Positions 47,440 to 61,645 are shown, counted from the first letter of the stretch. The stretch is DNA of 64,000 nt from Lingula anatina (GCF_001039355.2 NW_019775672.1:65563-129562); one strand, 5' to 3'. A program made the numbers and translations. The notes: generated from the letters alone by a model not told the origin.

Positions 47440-49800
47440 AATTTTTTATTTCTTTTTACAGGACAAAGAAGATGACTAGCGATCCCAACAAGACATGGAC
47501 TTCACTCTTGGATCCAAGCTAAGGTTAGTAAGATTTATCTTTTTGGGGTGATGGTATAGGTAAATTGAAAATATCTAATCTTGTTTTTCATTTCTTTTTA
47601 CAGGACAAAGAAGATGACGTGCGACCCCACCCGGACATGGACTTCACTCTTTGATCCAAGCTAAGGTTAGTAAATTTTATTTTTTTGGGGTGGTGGGATG
47701 GTTCAATTGAATAAATCTAATCTTGTTTTTCATTTCTTTTTACAGGACAATGAAGATGACGAGCGACCCCACCCGGACATGGACTTCACTCTTGGATCCA
47801 AGCTAAGGTTAGTAAATTTTATTTCTTTGGGGTGGTGGGATGGTTCAATTGAATAAATCTAATCTTGTTTTTCATTTCTTTTTACAGGACAATGAAGATG
47901 ACGAGCGACCCCACCCGGACATGGACTTCACTCTTGGATCCAAGCTAAGGTTAGTAAATTTTATTTCTTTGGGGTGGTGGGATGGTTCAATTGAATAAAT
48001 CTAATCTTGTTTTTCATTTCTTTTTACAGGACAATGAAGATGACGAGCGACCCCACCCGGACATGGACTTCACTCTTGGATCCAAGCTAAGGTTAGTAAA
48101 TTTTATTTCTTTGGGGTGGTGGGATGGTTCAATTGAATAAATCTAATCTTGTTTTTCATTTCTTTTTACAGGACAATGAAGATGACGAGCGACCCCACCC
48201 GGACATGGACTTCACTCTTGGATCCAAGCTAAGGTTAGTAAATTTTATTTCTTTGGGGTGGTGGGATGGTTCAGTTGAATAAATCTAATCTTGTTTTTCA
48301 TTTCTTTTTACAGGACAAAGAAGATGACGAGCGACCCCACCCGGACATGGACTTCACTCTTGGATCCAAGCTAAGGTTAGTAAATTTTATTTCTTTGGGG
48401 TGGTGGGATGGTTCAGTTGAATAAATCTAATCTTGTTTTTCATTTCTTTTTACAGGACAAAGAAGATGACGAGCGACCCCACCCGGACATGGACTTCACT
48501 CTTGGATCCAAGCTAAGGTTAGTAAATTTTATTTCTTTGGGGTGGTGGGATGGTTCAGTTGAATAAATCTAATCTTGTTTTTCATTTCTTTTTACAGGAC
48601 AAAGAAGATGACGAGCGACCCCACCCGGACATGGACTTCACTCTTGGATCCAAGCTAAGGTTAGTAAATTTTATTTCTTTGGGGTGGTGGGATGGTTCAG
48701 TTGAATAAATCTAATCTTGTTTTTCATTTCTTTTTACAGGACAAAGAAGATGACGAGCGACCCCACCCGGACATGGACTTCACTCTTGGATCCAAGCTAA
48801 GGTTAGTAAATTTTATTTCTTTGGGGTGGTGGGATGGTTCAGTTGAATAAATCTAATCTTGTTTTTCATTTCTTTTTACAGGACAAAGAAGATGACGAGC
48901 GACCCCACCCGGACATGGACTTCACTCTTGGATCCAAGCTAAGGTTAGTAAATTTTATTTCTTTGGGGTGGTGGGATGGTTCAGTTGAATAAATCTAATC
49001 TTGTTTTTCATTTCTTTTTACAGGACAAAGAAGATGACGAGCGACCCCACCCGGACATGGACTTCACTCTTGGATCCAAGCTAAGGTTAGTAAATTTTAT
49101 TTCTTTGGGGTGGTGGGATGGTTCAATTGAATAAATCTAATCTTGTTTTTCATTTCTTTTTACAGGACAAAGAAGATGACGAGCGACCCCACCCGGACAT
49201 GGACTTCACTCTTGGATCCAAGCTAAGGTTAGTGAATTTTATTTTTTTTTGCGGGGGAGGGATGGTTCATTTGAATAAATCTAATCTTGCTTTTCATTTC
49301 TTTTTATAGGACAATGAAGATGACGAGCGACCCCACCCGGACATGGACTTCACTCTTGGATCCAAGCTAAGGTTAGTAAATTTTATTTTTTTGGGGTGGT
49401 GGGATGGGTAAATTGAATAAATCTAATCTTGTTTTTCATTTCTTTTTACAGGACAAAGAAGATGACTAGCGATCACATCCGGACATGGACTTCACTTTTG
49501 GATCCAAGCTAAGGTTAGTTAATTTTATCTTTTTTGGGGGTGGTGGGATGGGTAAATTAAATGAATCTAATCTTGTTTTTCATTTCTTTTTACAGGACAA
49601 AGAAGATGACTAGTGACCACACCCGGACATGGACTTCACTCTTTGACCCAAGCTAAGGTTAGTAAATTTTATTTTTTTGGGGTGGTGGGATGGGTAAATT
49701 GAAAAAATCTAATCTTGTTTTTCATTTCTTTTAACAGGACAATGAAGATGACGAGCGACCCCACCCGGACATGGACTTCACTCTTGGATCCAAGCCGTTT
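47440..49800 (+). repeat. Tandem array of 17 units (142 bp), each a mini-exon plus mini-intron
   Basis: There are seventeen units with period 142 bp. Each has a polypyrimidine tract and acceptor (TTTCTTTTTACAG), a 62-nt segment starting GACAAAGAAGATGACGAGCG, and a donor (AAG|GTTAGT). An 80-nt spacer follows, with a branch-point-like TCTAATC about 25 nt before the acceptor. Units start near 47462, 47604, 47746 and so on at 142-bp steps to 49738. Inner units are almost identical; edge units (1, 2, 15, 16) are diverged, some with an in-frame TAG. One frame of the 62-mer is open (DKEDDERPHPDMDFTLGSKL), but 62 is not a multiple of three, so joining two units breaks the frame. The last unit has lost its donor and runs into 49801-49964. 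Confidence 0.95.
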
Positions 49801-49985
49801 CCAGGTCGTCCTTGGTTGCATTTTGAGGCTAGAACATAAAGATTCATATGCCCTATTAAGGTCACGCTCGTTGAGTTTTGTAATCTTGCTTCTCTTTTAA
49901 GGCTGATGTGCATTTTCTCTCAAGTGAGAGTTGGTGCTGTTCCTTTTTTGTATTGTCATTCATTTGTGATGAATTGTGTCAATAA
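49801..49985 (+). repeat. Right direct repeat flanking the mini-exon array, with polyadenylation signal
   Basis: Homologous to 46507-46672. The last array unit reads straight into it with an open frame (FTLGSKPFPGRPWLHFEART, then TAA), and it ends with AATAAA near 49980. It therefore looks like the terminal exon and 3' untranslated region of a former or present gene, with the array made from its upstream exon-intron unit. Confidence 0.6.
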
Positions 49986-50637
49986 AAAACTTAACAACAC
50001 TCTTTGGAGTATATTTGCTGAGGCCAAAATGACTGTCTGTTTATTTAGAGACATATCTCCGAATATCTGTGGAAAATCAATCTGTCGCCCTGGTAGAGGG
50101 AAGTCTACTCCGGAGTTACTATTCATGCAAAAAGTAACTGCCATCACAAAACTGTGACAAAGCACTTGATCTCAAAAACTGGTCTTCACTTTTATTCCAA
50201 AGCTTGATCTACTCCCGTTCAAGATAAACCCAAGTAGTAAGTAGCCAACTTAAGAATTGTGTCAGCTTTACAATATCATGCAGGTCCCTCTTACAACAAA
50301 ACCGGCACAATATTTTCGTTGAATGGATGACTGTAATGTGTTGGGTGAACATGCTTTCTACACAAACGAGGTGTAGCAGCAAAATAGTACGAACGAAGTT
50401 GTGAAAAAAAAAACAAACAAATATTATTCCATCTCATAATTTTATTTCTATATATACATGTTTTATTCTTATTCAATAAATCAAACATCTAAAATTATAT
50501 TTTACTTCGTCCAAATTAAGTCCCGGTCAATTGACGAGATATATACAGCTTGATTCAGATTCAGATTTACATGTTATTTTACATGTGATTTTTCTTGTGC
50601 AGGCATACACACGCAAGACGACACTCGCACGGGAATA

Positions 50638-50702
<65 letters not shown>

Positions 50703-50827
50703 GCCAGCACATGCATGCACTTTGGTGGACACGCACGCAAGTACAACACACGGGTTGCACATTCAACCTCCAGGCTGCCAAATCATGGAGTGCAAGGCGT
50801 TATGTCATAATGCCAATTCCAGTGTGT
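49986..50827. repeat. Intergenic sequence with (AT)n microsatellite
   Basis: No gene is seen. An (AT)n run occupies about 50641-50698. ORFs called across it on both strands are low-complexity artefacts. Confidence 0.85.
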
Positions 50828-51645
50828 CTATGAACTTGTGTCATCCCTTCTCTTTCTCCAGAAAGGGGTTTGTGGTCTGCGGCGTTTGGGTTTCGCAGCT
50901 TCTGCAGGCTTTTCACTGGGATTGACTTGAAGTGGGACCACGCCTCTTTTCTTTTGCCAAGGAAATCGAAACTTGGGTCGCTTGGGGGAGCTAGGACGGG
51001 TTAGTGTCTCAGCGCGGGGTGTCTCGGATCTGGGAGCCCTCGGCAGGTACGGTGCCAGGCTGAGGTCCTGGTCGTACTGGGGACAGTTCGGCATGGTCAC
51101 ATTAAAGTGACTTTCCTGTGGCACTTTCTCACTAGGCCGAGGTCTGGAAAATACCAAAAACAATCATACATAACTGGTGTTTATGTGATTTTTGTGAGCA
51201 TGAGGATATTTTGTGTGATGAATAATAATAATAATAATAATAATATTAATAATAGCTCATGATAAGAAGAAAAAGTAGGAAAATATTCAAACACCAATTA
51301 TTTTGTCATTAATCAGAATTATTATTTAAAAATGGAAAAAGATCATTGGAAAATAAGGTTTACCTAAAAAAGGAACTACTCATTTCATCAGGTTCATCGG
51401 TTATGCTAGCAGTAGGCGAACGCTGGGGCTCGAGGGGCTCAGTCAACTTTTTTTCTGATCTAAAGCCAGACTCATTACTGAAATTAAAGTATCTTTCTTA
51501 ACTGTACATTCGTCTATATCCTCACGGAGAAAAAATTATTAAAACTTTTTACTTGACATTGATAAAACTAGGCCTACAAACAAAATATATGTTCATAATA
51601 GGAATACACTGTACATCAAAGGATACCTTCATGTGCAAACGAACT

Positions 51646-51692
<47 letters not shown>

Positions 51693-52809
51693 AAATCTAT
51701 TTACAAGACTAAAGCAATTAATTTGCATTAGCGTAAGTTGCATACCTTATGACCTGACAGGAATTATGAAGCTCTGGTTTCACAAGGGAACATTTCATAG
51801 TCTCGGGGACAGCACCGGGTAATGCTGGGCAAATTGCCTCGTACATCTCTGGCGTCAGTTTTGGCATTTGAAACCGAGGGTACTCTGCGAAGACCATGCC
51901 GTCTTCTAACCGGTCTTTCTTCTTTCCACTAGGAAGAGGGTTGAACTGAAAGAGGTTCTTCTTGATATTTTTCAAATGCTGCTTCGTCGTTTTCTTTGGC
52001 TTGGTCGGCCGCTCAAATTCATAAGGACTTACGTGGACTTCATGAGAGTGTCCATCTGGTAAATGGTATACCTGTGTAGGAGCAGTCGCTGTGTCGAAAA
52101 TGGACGAAAGGTTTTTCGGCTTCTTAATTTTTGGCCGGGCTGATTGGAATGGAGCCGATTCCAGTAATTTGCTTATATCTGCTGTTAGCTCCTTTTGCAG
52201 GTCTGCTAGCGGTTTCTGGGTATTTGAGGCGGGTGGTAACTCTGGAAAACTTGATGGCAGTGTGTTGGTCAAGTTTGGTGCATTTGGCTGACCGCTCGCT
52301 TGATAATTATGTTCCTTGGTATTAGGTGTCGCAAACTTTGAGTTTTTCGACGTCGTAGTCGTACACGGCATATTCAGATCCTCTTTTACACTGGTGTTTT
52401 TAGCACCAAGAAGTAACTTAGCTAGTTCGGCACCAGTTGCTTTGGGCTCAAAGCTTGAAGACGCAGGTAAAGTTGAGTTAGACGGAACATTTTCCCTTGT
52501 CGCTTTTTCCGTGGGCCCCATGCGATCTGGAATAACTTCATTCCTTGGGGGTGTCGAATGAAGTGTGGCTTTGGGGTCCACCTGCTGCACTGGATGACCA
52601 CACCCAGCTTCGAACTCTCTCATGGGCCGCTTGAACTTGCGCAGCGGGACCTCTCCGTTTCTTGGCACAGCGCGAAAAATGTCTGAATCCAAGACAATGT
52701 CTTCATCTTCTCTGCGTCTTGTAGGCTGTTTTTCATATATACAATTAATCGTTCCATCATCTACTCGCATTGACTTCAGACTTTTAAAACAAAAGCATAG
52801 ACAACTCAT
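50828..52809 (-). CDS. Unrecognised, probably disordered protein with N-terminal cysteine cluster
   Basis: The gene has three exons on the minus strand, 51746-52809, 51364-51477 and 50828-51143 (stop TAG), with phases chaining to 497 residues. An in-frame ATG at 52830 would add MILQSSK. I do not recognise the family. The N-terminus, MSCLCFCFKSLKS, is a cluster of three cysteines followed by basic residues, suggestive of palmitoylation and membrane anchoring. The middle is rich in Pro, Ser, Thr and Lys with few hydrophobic stretches, so it is probably disordered. A Lys-rich segment (KPKKTTKQHLKNIKKNLF) precedes LPDGH-free, more conserved-looking sequence around YPRFQMPKLTPEMYEAICPA. The C-terminus is strongly basic and proline-rich (KRPKFRFPWQKKRG, PKRRRPQTPFWRKRRDD). 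Long open frame, intact splice sites and moderate GC argue it is real. Start codons of this gene and the rhomboid gene diverge about 1 kb apart. Confidence 0.78.
51647..51692. repeat. (TAG)n microsatellite
   Basis: A run of about fifteen TAG/AGT triplets in intron 1 of the gene at 50828-52809. The polytyrosine ORF on the minus strand is an artefact of it. Confidence 0.95.
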
Positions 52810-52830
52810 CTTGCTGCTTTGCAATATCAC

Positions 52831-53834
52831 TTAGATACTTTGGCAACTATAGTGACAAGTGTGACGTAACAGATGCGCTGCCTATAACCATCAAAGCGTC
52901 ACAAAAATAAATTAGAAATTATAAAATTAATTGAAAACAAAGCAATGTTTTATTATTCGTTGAATAACAACAAGATTCCGAGTAAAAATAAAAAAATACC
53001 TGTTATGATATTTATGAATAAAAAAAAACATCGATAGACAGATCGAATAGATAAGAATCAAGATTATAGTTGGTCGTGACGTCATAAAGCACAGCAAAAC
53101 AATTGGTTAATCGTGTGTTGTAAATTTTTTTCCAAATTATAGTGTTTTTTCAAGTGCACACGTGCACTTTTAAAATTTTTTACAAGATGTTTAATTTGAG
53201 AGACAAATATCTAAATTCAAATGTGTTACATTTCTTAAAAATCAACTTTTTTTATTCTGAAACAGACCATTGCCATGGCTGAATAGTCAGATATCGAATT
53301 GCCTTGACACAATGACCAGTTGATCAGTTTGTTTCTCTTAAGTCACGATTTCATTAAAGTTGGGCCGCCTTTTCCATTCCTACGGGCTGCCTGAATGAAT
53401 AAATGTACATATAGTATATGACCCAGCAGATTGTCATTTACCCCAAGAAATTATTTTCGTTGTTATCCTTTTAAGTACACCATAGTAGGCTACCTTCGCT
53501 ATAGTGCTACCCCCCCCCCCCTCGTCGCCAATCCCGTATAAGTATACGCTATTTTAAGTTTCGATTTGATATCGTATCGATTTGATCCATCCATTTGATG
53601 ACAGGTAATTAAAGATACCATCAGATGATTTAATGAATAGCCCCAACAAATTAAACTTTTTTCATAAAATCACGTTGTCCTACTGTACGTTATCATACCA
53701 GTTGCGGCGGGTTAATTTGGTTCCGCCCATTGCGCGTTATTCTTAGCTTTAGCATCAGCCAAGGTAAACAGCGGAAGGAATCGGGCGACTGAGGAAAAAC
53801 CTCCTACGTCTGTCAATCGGACAGACCGGGAAGT
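52831..53834. promoter_or_regulatory. Divergent intergenic region, unknown gene / rhomboid
   Basis: About 1 kb between two divergent start codons. The right end (about 53700-53834) is GC- and CpG-richer than the surroundings and likely holds the rhomboid promoter and leader. The rest is AT-rich with a C run near 53510. No TATA box is convincing. Confidence 0.45.
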
Positions 53835-56800
53835 ATGGCTAAGTCTGGAGTGAAATCAAGTAGCACCAGGAGAGAAGTAAGAGAACTGAAGGATTTTCTT
53901 GCAGAGGTGAGTCAGGTTTGGAGGATGGAAATGTATGTACCTCTTGCTTTCAACTACATAATAATACCAACAAGTGATCGAGGCATTGCCGATGTGACAC
54001 GGCACTATATAGAGATAGGTAGTGCTGGTGGAATGCGAGAAATGTGACCGTTACGTACTACAGGAGGGAAGGCTATTATTTTCAATAAAGCTGAGCCCCT
54101 ACAGACTGCACGGTCTTGAAAGTTTAAGGAAAAGAGGAGCCCCGAAAAAAAAAGGGGGGGGGGGTCCTGCTGGACTGTGCTCAACAAGTGTTAGTTTTTG
54201 AAAAATTGGCCTTGCCAGATTAATTGATGTTGTGAAGATTTTAGCTTTCCCTTCACTTAACTGAAATGGTATATGGATGGAGGATCCACATGGGGCCAGA
54301 TAAATATTATTCACCATTTTTATTTCCATGTTGTTGAGAATATTTAAGAAAAGGATATTTAATGAAAACTACGAAGAGTACATGTATACATGGATCACCC
54401 CCACCCCCATCTATGCTCTACTGCCATTATCGTCCACAAATTATTTTCATGCATTATGCATTCCTAAGTAGTAACCTATTTCATCTGTTTTGTTGACCTC
54501 TTACATGTACCCCGGTCCCAGTATTTATTATGCAGAAATGTATGGTCATCACCAGTGCTTCTGGTAGCAAATAGGGTCATGCTGTGCCCAGCTATACAGG
54601 TGTAACTGAATACTGTTGATTGCCCAATCCTACCTGTATACTACCTGAGTATCATGATGTAAGAACTGCAGCAGTATTTGTATATGTATTAATTGCACAG
54701 CTTGTACAAATTTATGGATTTAAATTTTACACATGTCTATTTGGAAAGGGGGGCATAGAGAATGAGAGAGAGAGAGAAGGACCAATTTGTACATGTTTAT
54801 ATATATATATATAATTACAAGTTAATGTTTCACTTATCCAGCATATATTGTGTTGAGTGCATGGGAAATAGTTCTTTTTTTCATTATATTCTAATTCTAC
54901 TTAATATACTAATATAATATATATTTATCTATATTTTGCATCTATTTTTCATCTCCACTAATTCAAGTTTATGCATTGTCACTGCATTGAATGCAAGATC
55001 TATTTCTTCTTGAATTTCATATCCGTCATTTCCTGCTGCTTGCCACATCAACCTGTATGGTACTGAAAAATATGTTTATTGACCACAATAGAATGTCAAA
55101 CCTTGGTTTGATCAGGTAAGAGAATTTTTTTTAATATGTTATTTAAAATAATGCATATGTGTATTATACTCTCAGTATTCATTTAAGTATAAGAGCAGGT
55201 GATTTACTAGACTAAGCATTATTTGTGGGTTAAACAAACTCCTTTGTTTGTGTCTCACAAACACTTTCATTGTACTGGTAATTGACTGTTTATGCACATA
55301 AAAATTGATCTCGATTCTATTTATCATAAAATTAACATAATTATGTATAACTAAATGTTCTCTTTTCTTGAATATTTATTTGACAGTCCGCTTTTTCTAA
55401 TTATTTTCATCATCATCGTCATCATCACCATCATCATTATTATTATTTTCTTGATTTATTTACAATCTTGGGGCTGAAAAACTATTTCCAATGTTACATA
55501 CCAGTATTTATACTGAATTTGTAAAACTTTGCATAAAGGACTGAATAAAATGTAGAATTACTCATGAGGAAATTACTCAGGGATGATCTTAGAGAGTTGG
55601 AGTTTTATCCTGTACTAGTATATGTCAGTCATTATAATTCCACATCAAGGATATACCAGCGTATATCCCTTTGCCACATCCTACATGTAAGATGTAACAC
55701 TTCTTGGAAAAGATTATTTAGTAATTATTCACAGGGCTCATTGCATTTTTGAAAATATTTTTAGTAACCTGAATAATATAATTCTGTTCTAGAATATGAG
55801 CTGGGTTTTTATTAAAAATACATGAAAAAAATAAGGAGGTGGAAAAGTATATCTGAGTGGTCAACGTGTTTGTAAATTGTGGGTTATTACCATTTAATCT
55901 GTATAATAAATAAAAAGAGGTTATTATCAATTGCAGTTTTAAAAAAGAGTAGATATTTGTGTACATTATTTTCACCAAAGCTTGGCACCCAAAATCAGAT
56001 GCCCTATGTATAACACTTGCATTATTTGCCAGCCATCCGCATAATATCCAACCCTAGGTGATATGTTTGCATTGTACTCAGTGACACCAAAGCTAACAAA
56101 AAACACAATCTGTCAAAACATGTCAGAGTTTACAGATGATTTGTTTGAACCATAAAAAAAAACTGGAGTCTCTGTGCAAAATCCATGCTTTATTTACACT
56201 CCAGTGAAATTTTGCTTACATCTGATCTGTACTACAGGGGTAGTTGTGCTTGTTCAACACAATGGTAAATGGTACATGTATATTATGCACTTTTATATGC
56301 TCTCCACTGTACAGCCCTGTAAATAAGACTCATGATCAGTAGCCATAGTCCGTGATTTATGGAAATCCACTGATTTTGTTGAACAGTTCTGTAGAAGAAA
56401 CCTGGGTTAATTATATGGGTTAATCTGGGAAGAAGGGAAAAGTTACAACTTCTTTGAGAAGAAAGATGAATATCTTGAAATGTGCACTGGTTTTATGCTG
56501 TTTGAGAAGAAAAGAAAATTGTTCTGACACATATGTACTAGTACATGTAGCATGGCTGATTGGTTCAGAATGTGTGTGGAAAATGGGTTGTGTAACATCT
56601 GTGTTACCATGGCTTACCAATATTGATATCATTATATCATCAGGTTTATAATTTCAGTTATATTTATCATCTTTGGTACACACTTAAAACTTTTGAATAT
56701 TATTTATCAATATCCAAACAGTTTATTTAAGTTATCCTAATTTTCTTTGTCTCACAAAATCAGACATTATAAATGCCGTAACCATAACAGATACAAAAGT

Positions 56801-58520
56801 TAAGACACCCAATAAAGAAAGAACCTGAAACATTTCACAGTTGATATTCCCTTTTATCTTGCCATAAAGCAGGTTATGTGCTAAATTGACAGTAAACCTA
56901 CATTGGTGGACCACATTTTAATGATTTAGTATGCACGAACTATAGATTAATATACTGGCTTAATTTATTTAACAGCATCAGTGATAACAAATGGCATATC
57001 ATTCTTTGTTTTTTAATTTTGACTTTGAATATTTATGGGGGGGGCTTTTATTTGTTCATGTGATAAGGGTAAGCTTGGTTATCTATTGGTGTGCATGCAT
57101 GTGTGTGTGTATGTGCACGCACGCGTGTGCACACTGATATGCATGAGTGCATGGGTACATGTGGGACAGTGTAATAGCATATATACAGTTTTTACATCCA
57201 CACCCATATAAGCTTAGATTAAGCAAAAATAATTCATTTACATGGTGACACTACAGTCATACCATACTGAGTATTTCACACATTGCATGTCACTGAGTAT
57301 TTTATGTTCAGTCCTATGGACTGATAGCTACTGGTATGTCACCTTGTTGTCACCCACAGTAGCCAAGTGATAAATGTATAGATAATCTGTCCACAATGGC
57401 CACTGGTGTTTACTAGGTCCAGTGTAAAGATTTTATCTTTTTTTGAGTATATATCAAATACCTTGTCTAAGAGCAAGAACACAATGAAAGTGCAGTATTT
57501 GTTTCATAACAGAGATATCAGAAAAGACCATTTTCTGCCTTTTTTTTTTTCTTTAACCAAAAATTCTGTTTTGAGTTTTTGTGTAAAAGAGAGTTTTTTT
57601 TATGTTTTTGGACATATTTCCAGAACTAAAGACTTCAAGTGGTATTAATAAAATCCCAGTTTTTTTAAGCTGTAATAGTGATTTATACAATATATGTATT
57701 TATTTTTGCTATAAATTACAGGAAGCACAACATGGAGATCCAGAGGCTCCTGGTATCCCTATGCGTGAAATCCGCCATCATCTTGACCAAACCGGAGTGA
57801 TGGATCGCATACCTGACTCCAGCAAGCAGCGTATGATAGAGAGATATGATCTCAACCAGGATGGACTATTGTCATATCCTGAATTTGAAAGTCTGGTAAG
57901 GTTTATGATGGACTTCAAACCACAAAGATGGATCCCATTTGGGGGGGGAGGGGGGCTTGAAAATGTGCTAGTACTTCCCTTCGCCCCTTTAAAGATCATA
58001 TCTGTATCATTTGTATATTTTATTTTATTTTATTTTATTTTATTTTACTTTTAAGCCTAACTGAGTGATTCTTTTTTTTTTCTGAGCCTATATTAACCCC
58101 CCCTCCCCCAATACTGAAATCCTGGCTGAACTAAAAAGACATTATTGGTATTGTTTTTATTTATAATAATAATGTTTTAATAATGGATTTATAATACCTG
58201 TTTTAAATGTGTAAACATTCTTATTTTTAGACAGTGGTCAAAATAATTGAAAATTAAATATCAATAACTTACTTAATGCTGAACGATGTCAGTTGTTAAA
58301 TTTATCTCAGCTTTTGCTTACTTAATTCCAGATTGTTAATGAACGGCAGCGACTGGATGTGCATAAACTAACAGGTTATCAAAAGTTTGTTTTGGGTCTA
58401 GTGAGTACTGTTGTGCCAGAGAGCGCAGTCAAGAAGTCGCTGGAAAGCTATATAGAAGCATATGACTGCAAACCACCTCCACTATTCATCATCTTTGTCA
58501 GTCTGTTAGAGGTGTGTGTT

Positions 58521-58554
<34 letters not shown>

Positions 58555-61500
58555 GTTAGTCTACTGTATGCATAAAAGAATGACTCATTTTTTGTGATAG
58601 TCTGATCATTGAATGTACCACCATGGTGCCTCACATTTCGAGATGTTTTAGGTAATTATTGTATTATTTACACACTTAAGGCTTCTTTACAGTTGTCCAA
58701 ATGGCAAAAAAGAATGAGAACGTTGTCACATGTTAAAATAAAAAAAAATGGAAGTAAAGATCTGAAGTAAAAAAATGGCATATATATATTTTTCCGTGTG
58801 GTGTGTGACTCACACATCTGTTCATCTTTCTCTTAAGGTAGTCAGAAAACAATTCATAGTTAAATCATAAAATTATGAAAAGATTCAAAGGAGCTTTGAA
58901 AAATACATTGTATTGGACTGAGTTTTTGCCAAGAACATTCTTTTTAAAGTGATGATGACATTTGTCTGCATTTATCAGAAAGGGATAAAAATCAATATAT
59001 TAACAGGAAATTGATAGGTAGAGCAGGGCACAATATATTTTTTAATGTTTCACTGTGATCTTTTGCTGCTGTTGTGTTAATTGAAAAGGATGGGATTTGT
59101 TTTTATCTTCTCCCACTGGCTGTCAAAAATCAATACCAATTACTTTTAAAGTAGAAATGAAGAAATGAATTACTTCTCTTCAGTGTGATTATCAATCTTA
59201 CAAGAAATATTTGCACCTAAGAGATGAACATGGTTTCTTTAATTTTTTTTTACTTTTCTGCAAACACTACTGCATTGTGTTCACATTCTTAAAAATCCAT
59301 CATTCTTAAAATTTAAATACATGGTTTACTCTCAAATATTCTGTATGTTAAAAATCTTTGAATGGTTATCTGTTATAATAAAAATCAGTTACCTTTTTGT
59401 GACTGTAGACATTTGTAAATTTTGGTTTAAAAATGCAGTAGTTTAATGAAAATAAATATACTCCAAGCAATCTAACAAAGAGTGACTTCATCAGGGCAAT
59501 AATGAGGATTATCGCTCATATTGATATTCAAGATTAAAATTCAGTTTATTCCATAAAACAATTTATTTGTTTTAGATCATCATATTCATAGTGTATGCAG
59601 TGGAGTTGAAGGACACACAATATGCAGTGACTGCAGCCTCTGGCTTCCCCCCTTACAGTCCTCTAATATATAACCCTTTTAGAAGATATGAAGTTTGGAG
59701 ATACTTGACATATATGTGTATACATGTGGGGTAAGTACACCAGCCATATTGAATGGATTTTCAAACCTGTGCTGAAATTATTAAATGAAATACCAGACTG
59801 CTGAATCGTGTGATGTTGATGTGCCTCTCTCTCAGACACTTAATTCTGTCTTATAAGAATCTAGGTGGAGCTATTCTCATTCTTGTGATGTTATCTGCAC
59901 AGAACAAATTTTAACACCCCAGCCATGGCCTGGATAGATGGCACCACTGTCCAACTAATTTATGAAGACTTTACTGCTCTCCCTTTTCAATCCAACATTC
60001 CATGTCCAGGATGTTGACATAGCCCCTGGTTTGAGAGTGGGTGCAAGAATAAGTACACATGTAAATCAAAATTTTAACTTGGTTCTGTCAAGGAATTATA
60101 ATTTGGTTCCTTTGCTGCTAGGATAGAAGATATGTTTTGGGTCCTAGTTTACCATAATATGTGTGATGTTTTACTGAGTGCTACTATCGCCATTGGGAAC
60201 CTAATAACTAGTATGTTGCCTAGCTAGGGACTGAAGTCTGTCCAGAATATAGCATGAATGCTAGTATACTCTAAAGGCACTTGGATTTGTAAAAGAGTGC
60301 CCATCTCAATCCTGAGATTTGCTCCTCATAAAGGTGGTTTAAGGTTGAGTAACATAATACTTGTACTCCTGCATTGTTTTTCATCTTTAGCTGTCAACAC
60401 AGCTGTGCCACACTCATGTGGATGGAAAGAAGTCAGATGAATTATGTAGACTTTAACAAGTCACATGGGATATTAAAACCATCTCCACAGTCATGCTTAA
60501 TCTTAAATATTACACAAAGGAGCATATGTTTTGATTGATAATGGATATTAATTGATAACTTGTGTCCAACATTTCGGAAGCTGTCATGCTATTGATTCTT
60601 GTCACAGCATGTTATTCATGATAATACACAGAATTAAGGGGATGATTTATGCTCGACTTAGAGAATATCCTATTGGAAAATAATGCATAAAAACGAATGG
60701 ACTGCCTCATGTTTTTGGGAAAAGATCTAAGTTGCATTCTTTATAGTAACACTAATGTACCATTGATGAACTACTTGTTAGATTTTAACTTTCTTCATTT
60801 ATCATCCTTCCCTATTCATTTTAATTTTCCTGGAAGTTATACTTGCCTGTAATTTTAGTGAACACAATCCGCTTTGTTGGGACAATTTTTGTTGATGATT
60901 TCGTTAATGTTTTTTTTAAACCTTTTTTATCCTTTGGAAAATTGCTATTCTAAATTTACAAAAAAATGTTGTTAACAAAATTATCCAGATAATTTGACGC
61001 CTTTGTTTCTGCAATTATGCTGTAACTTACTGTACACAAGTGTTATTTGATTTTAGACTGAAAATTGATTTATCAGATGCCTAATATATTTCTTCCCTAA
61101 AAACTAAATCTTTTGAATGAAATGGTACAAATAAAACTTTGTTTGGTATACATAACTATCTGTCAATTTATTCTTCTATTTATTTATTTTTTGATGGGCA
61201 AAAATCTTCCCCTTCCACTGTTTAATGAAAGATATTTGCTATAAATTTTTCTCTCTTCCATTTTCCAGGTACACACACCTCATCTTCAACCTAGTATTTC
61301 AGCTTATACTAGGCATTCCATTGGAAATGGTCCACAAGTGGTGGCGGATGATGATAGTATATTTCCTGGGTGTTATAGCTGGTATGTAATTTTGAGAAAA
61401 GGGGGTAGAGTACTTGGAAGTTTCACTAAAATAAAAAAAATATTGCATGTCATATATTTTTTAAATAAAATTATGTATTTATGAGAAATATTTAGTGAAT

Positions 61501-61585
61501 GTTGCTAAAAATATGTATTATTATTATTTTTTTATGGGCTACATAAAGAAATTGATGCTTGTAAGCATGAACCTGGGGATTTTTT

Positions 61586-61645
<60 letters not shown>

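Noticed and set aside
47440-49800. CRISPR-like array
   Set aside because: Units are contiguous and identical along their whole length with no variable spacers, and the DNA is eukaryotic. It is a satellite with splice signals.
52091-52834. Plus-strand ORFs opposite the unknown gene
   Set aside because: Antisense shadows of the long open exon 51746-52809.
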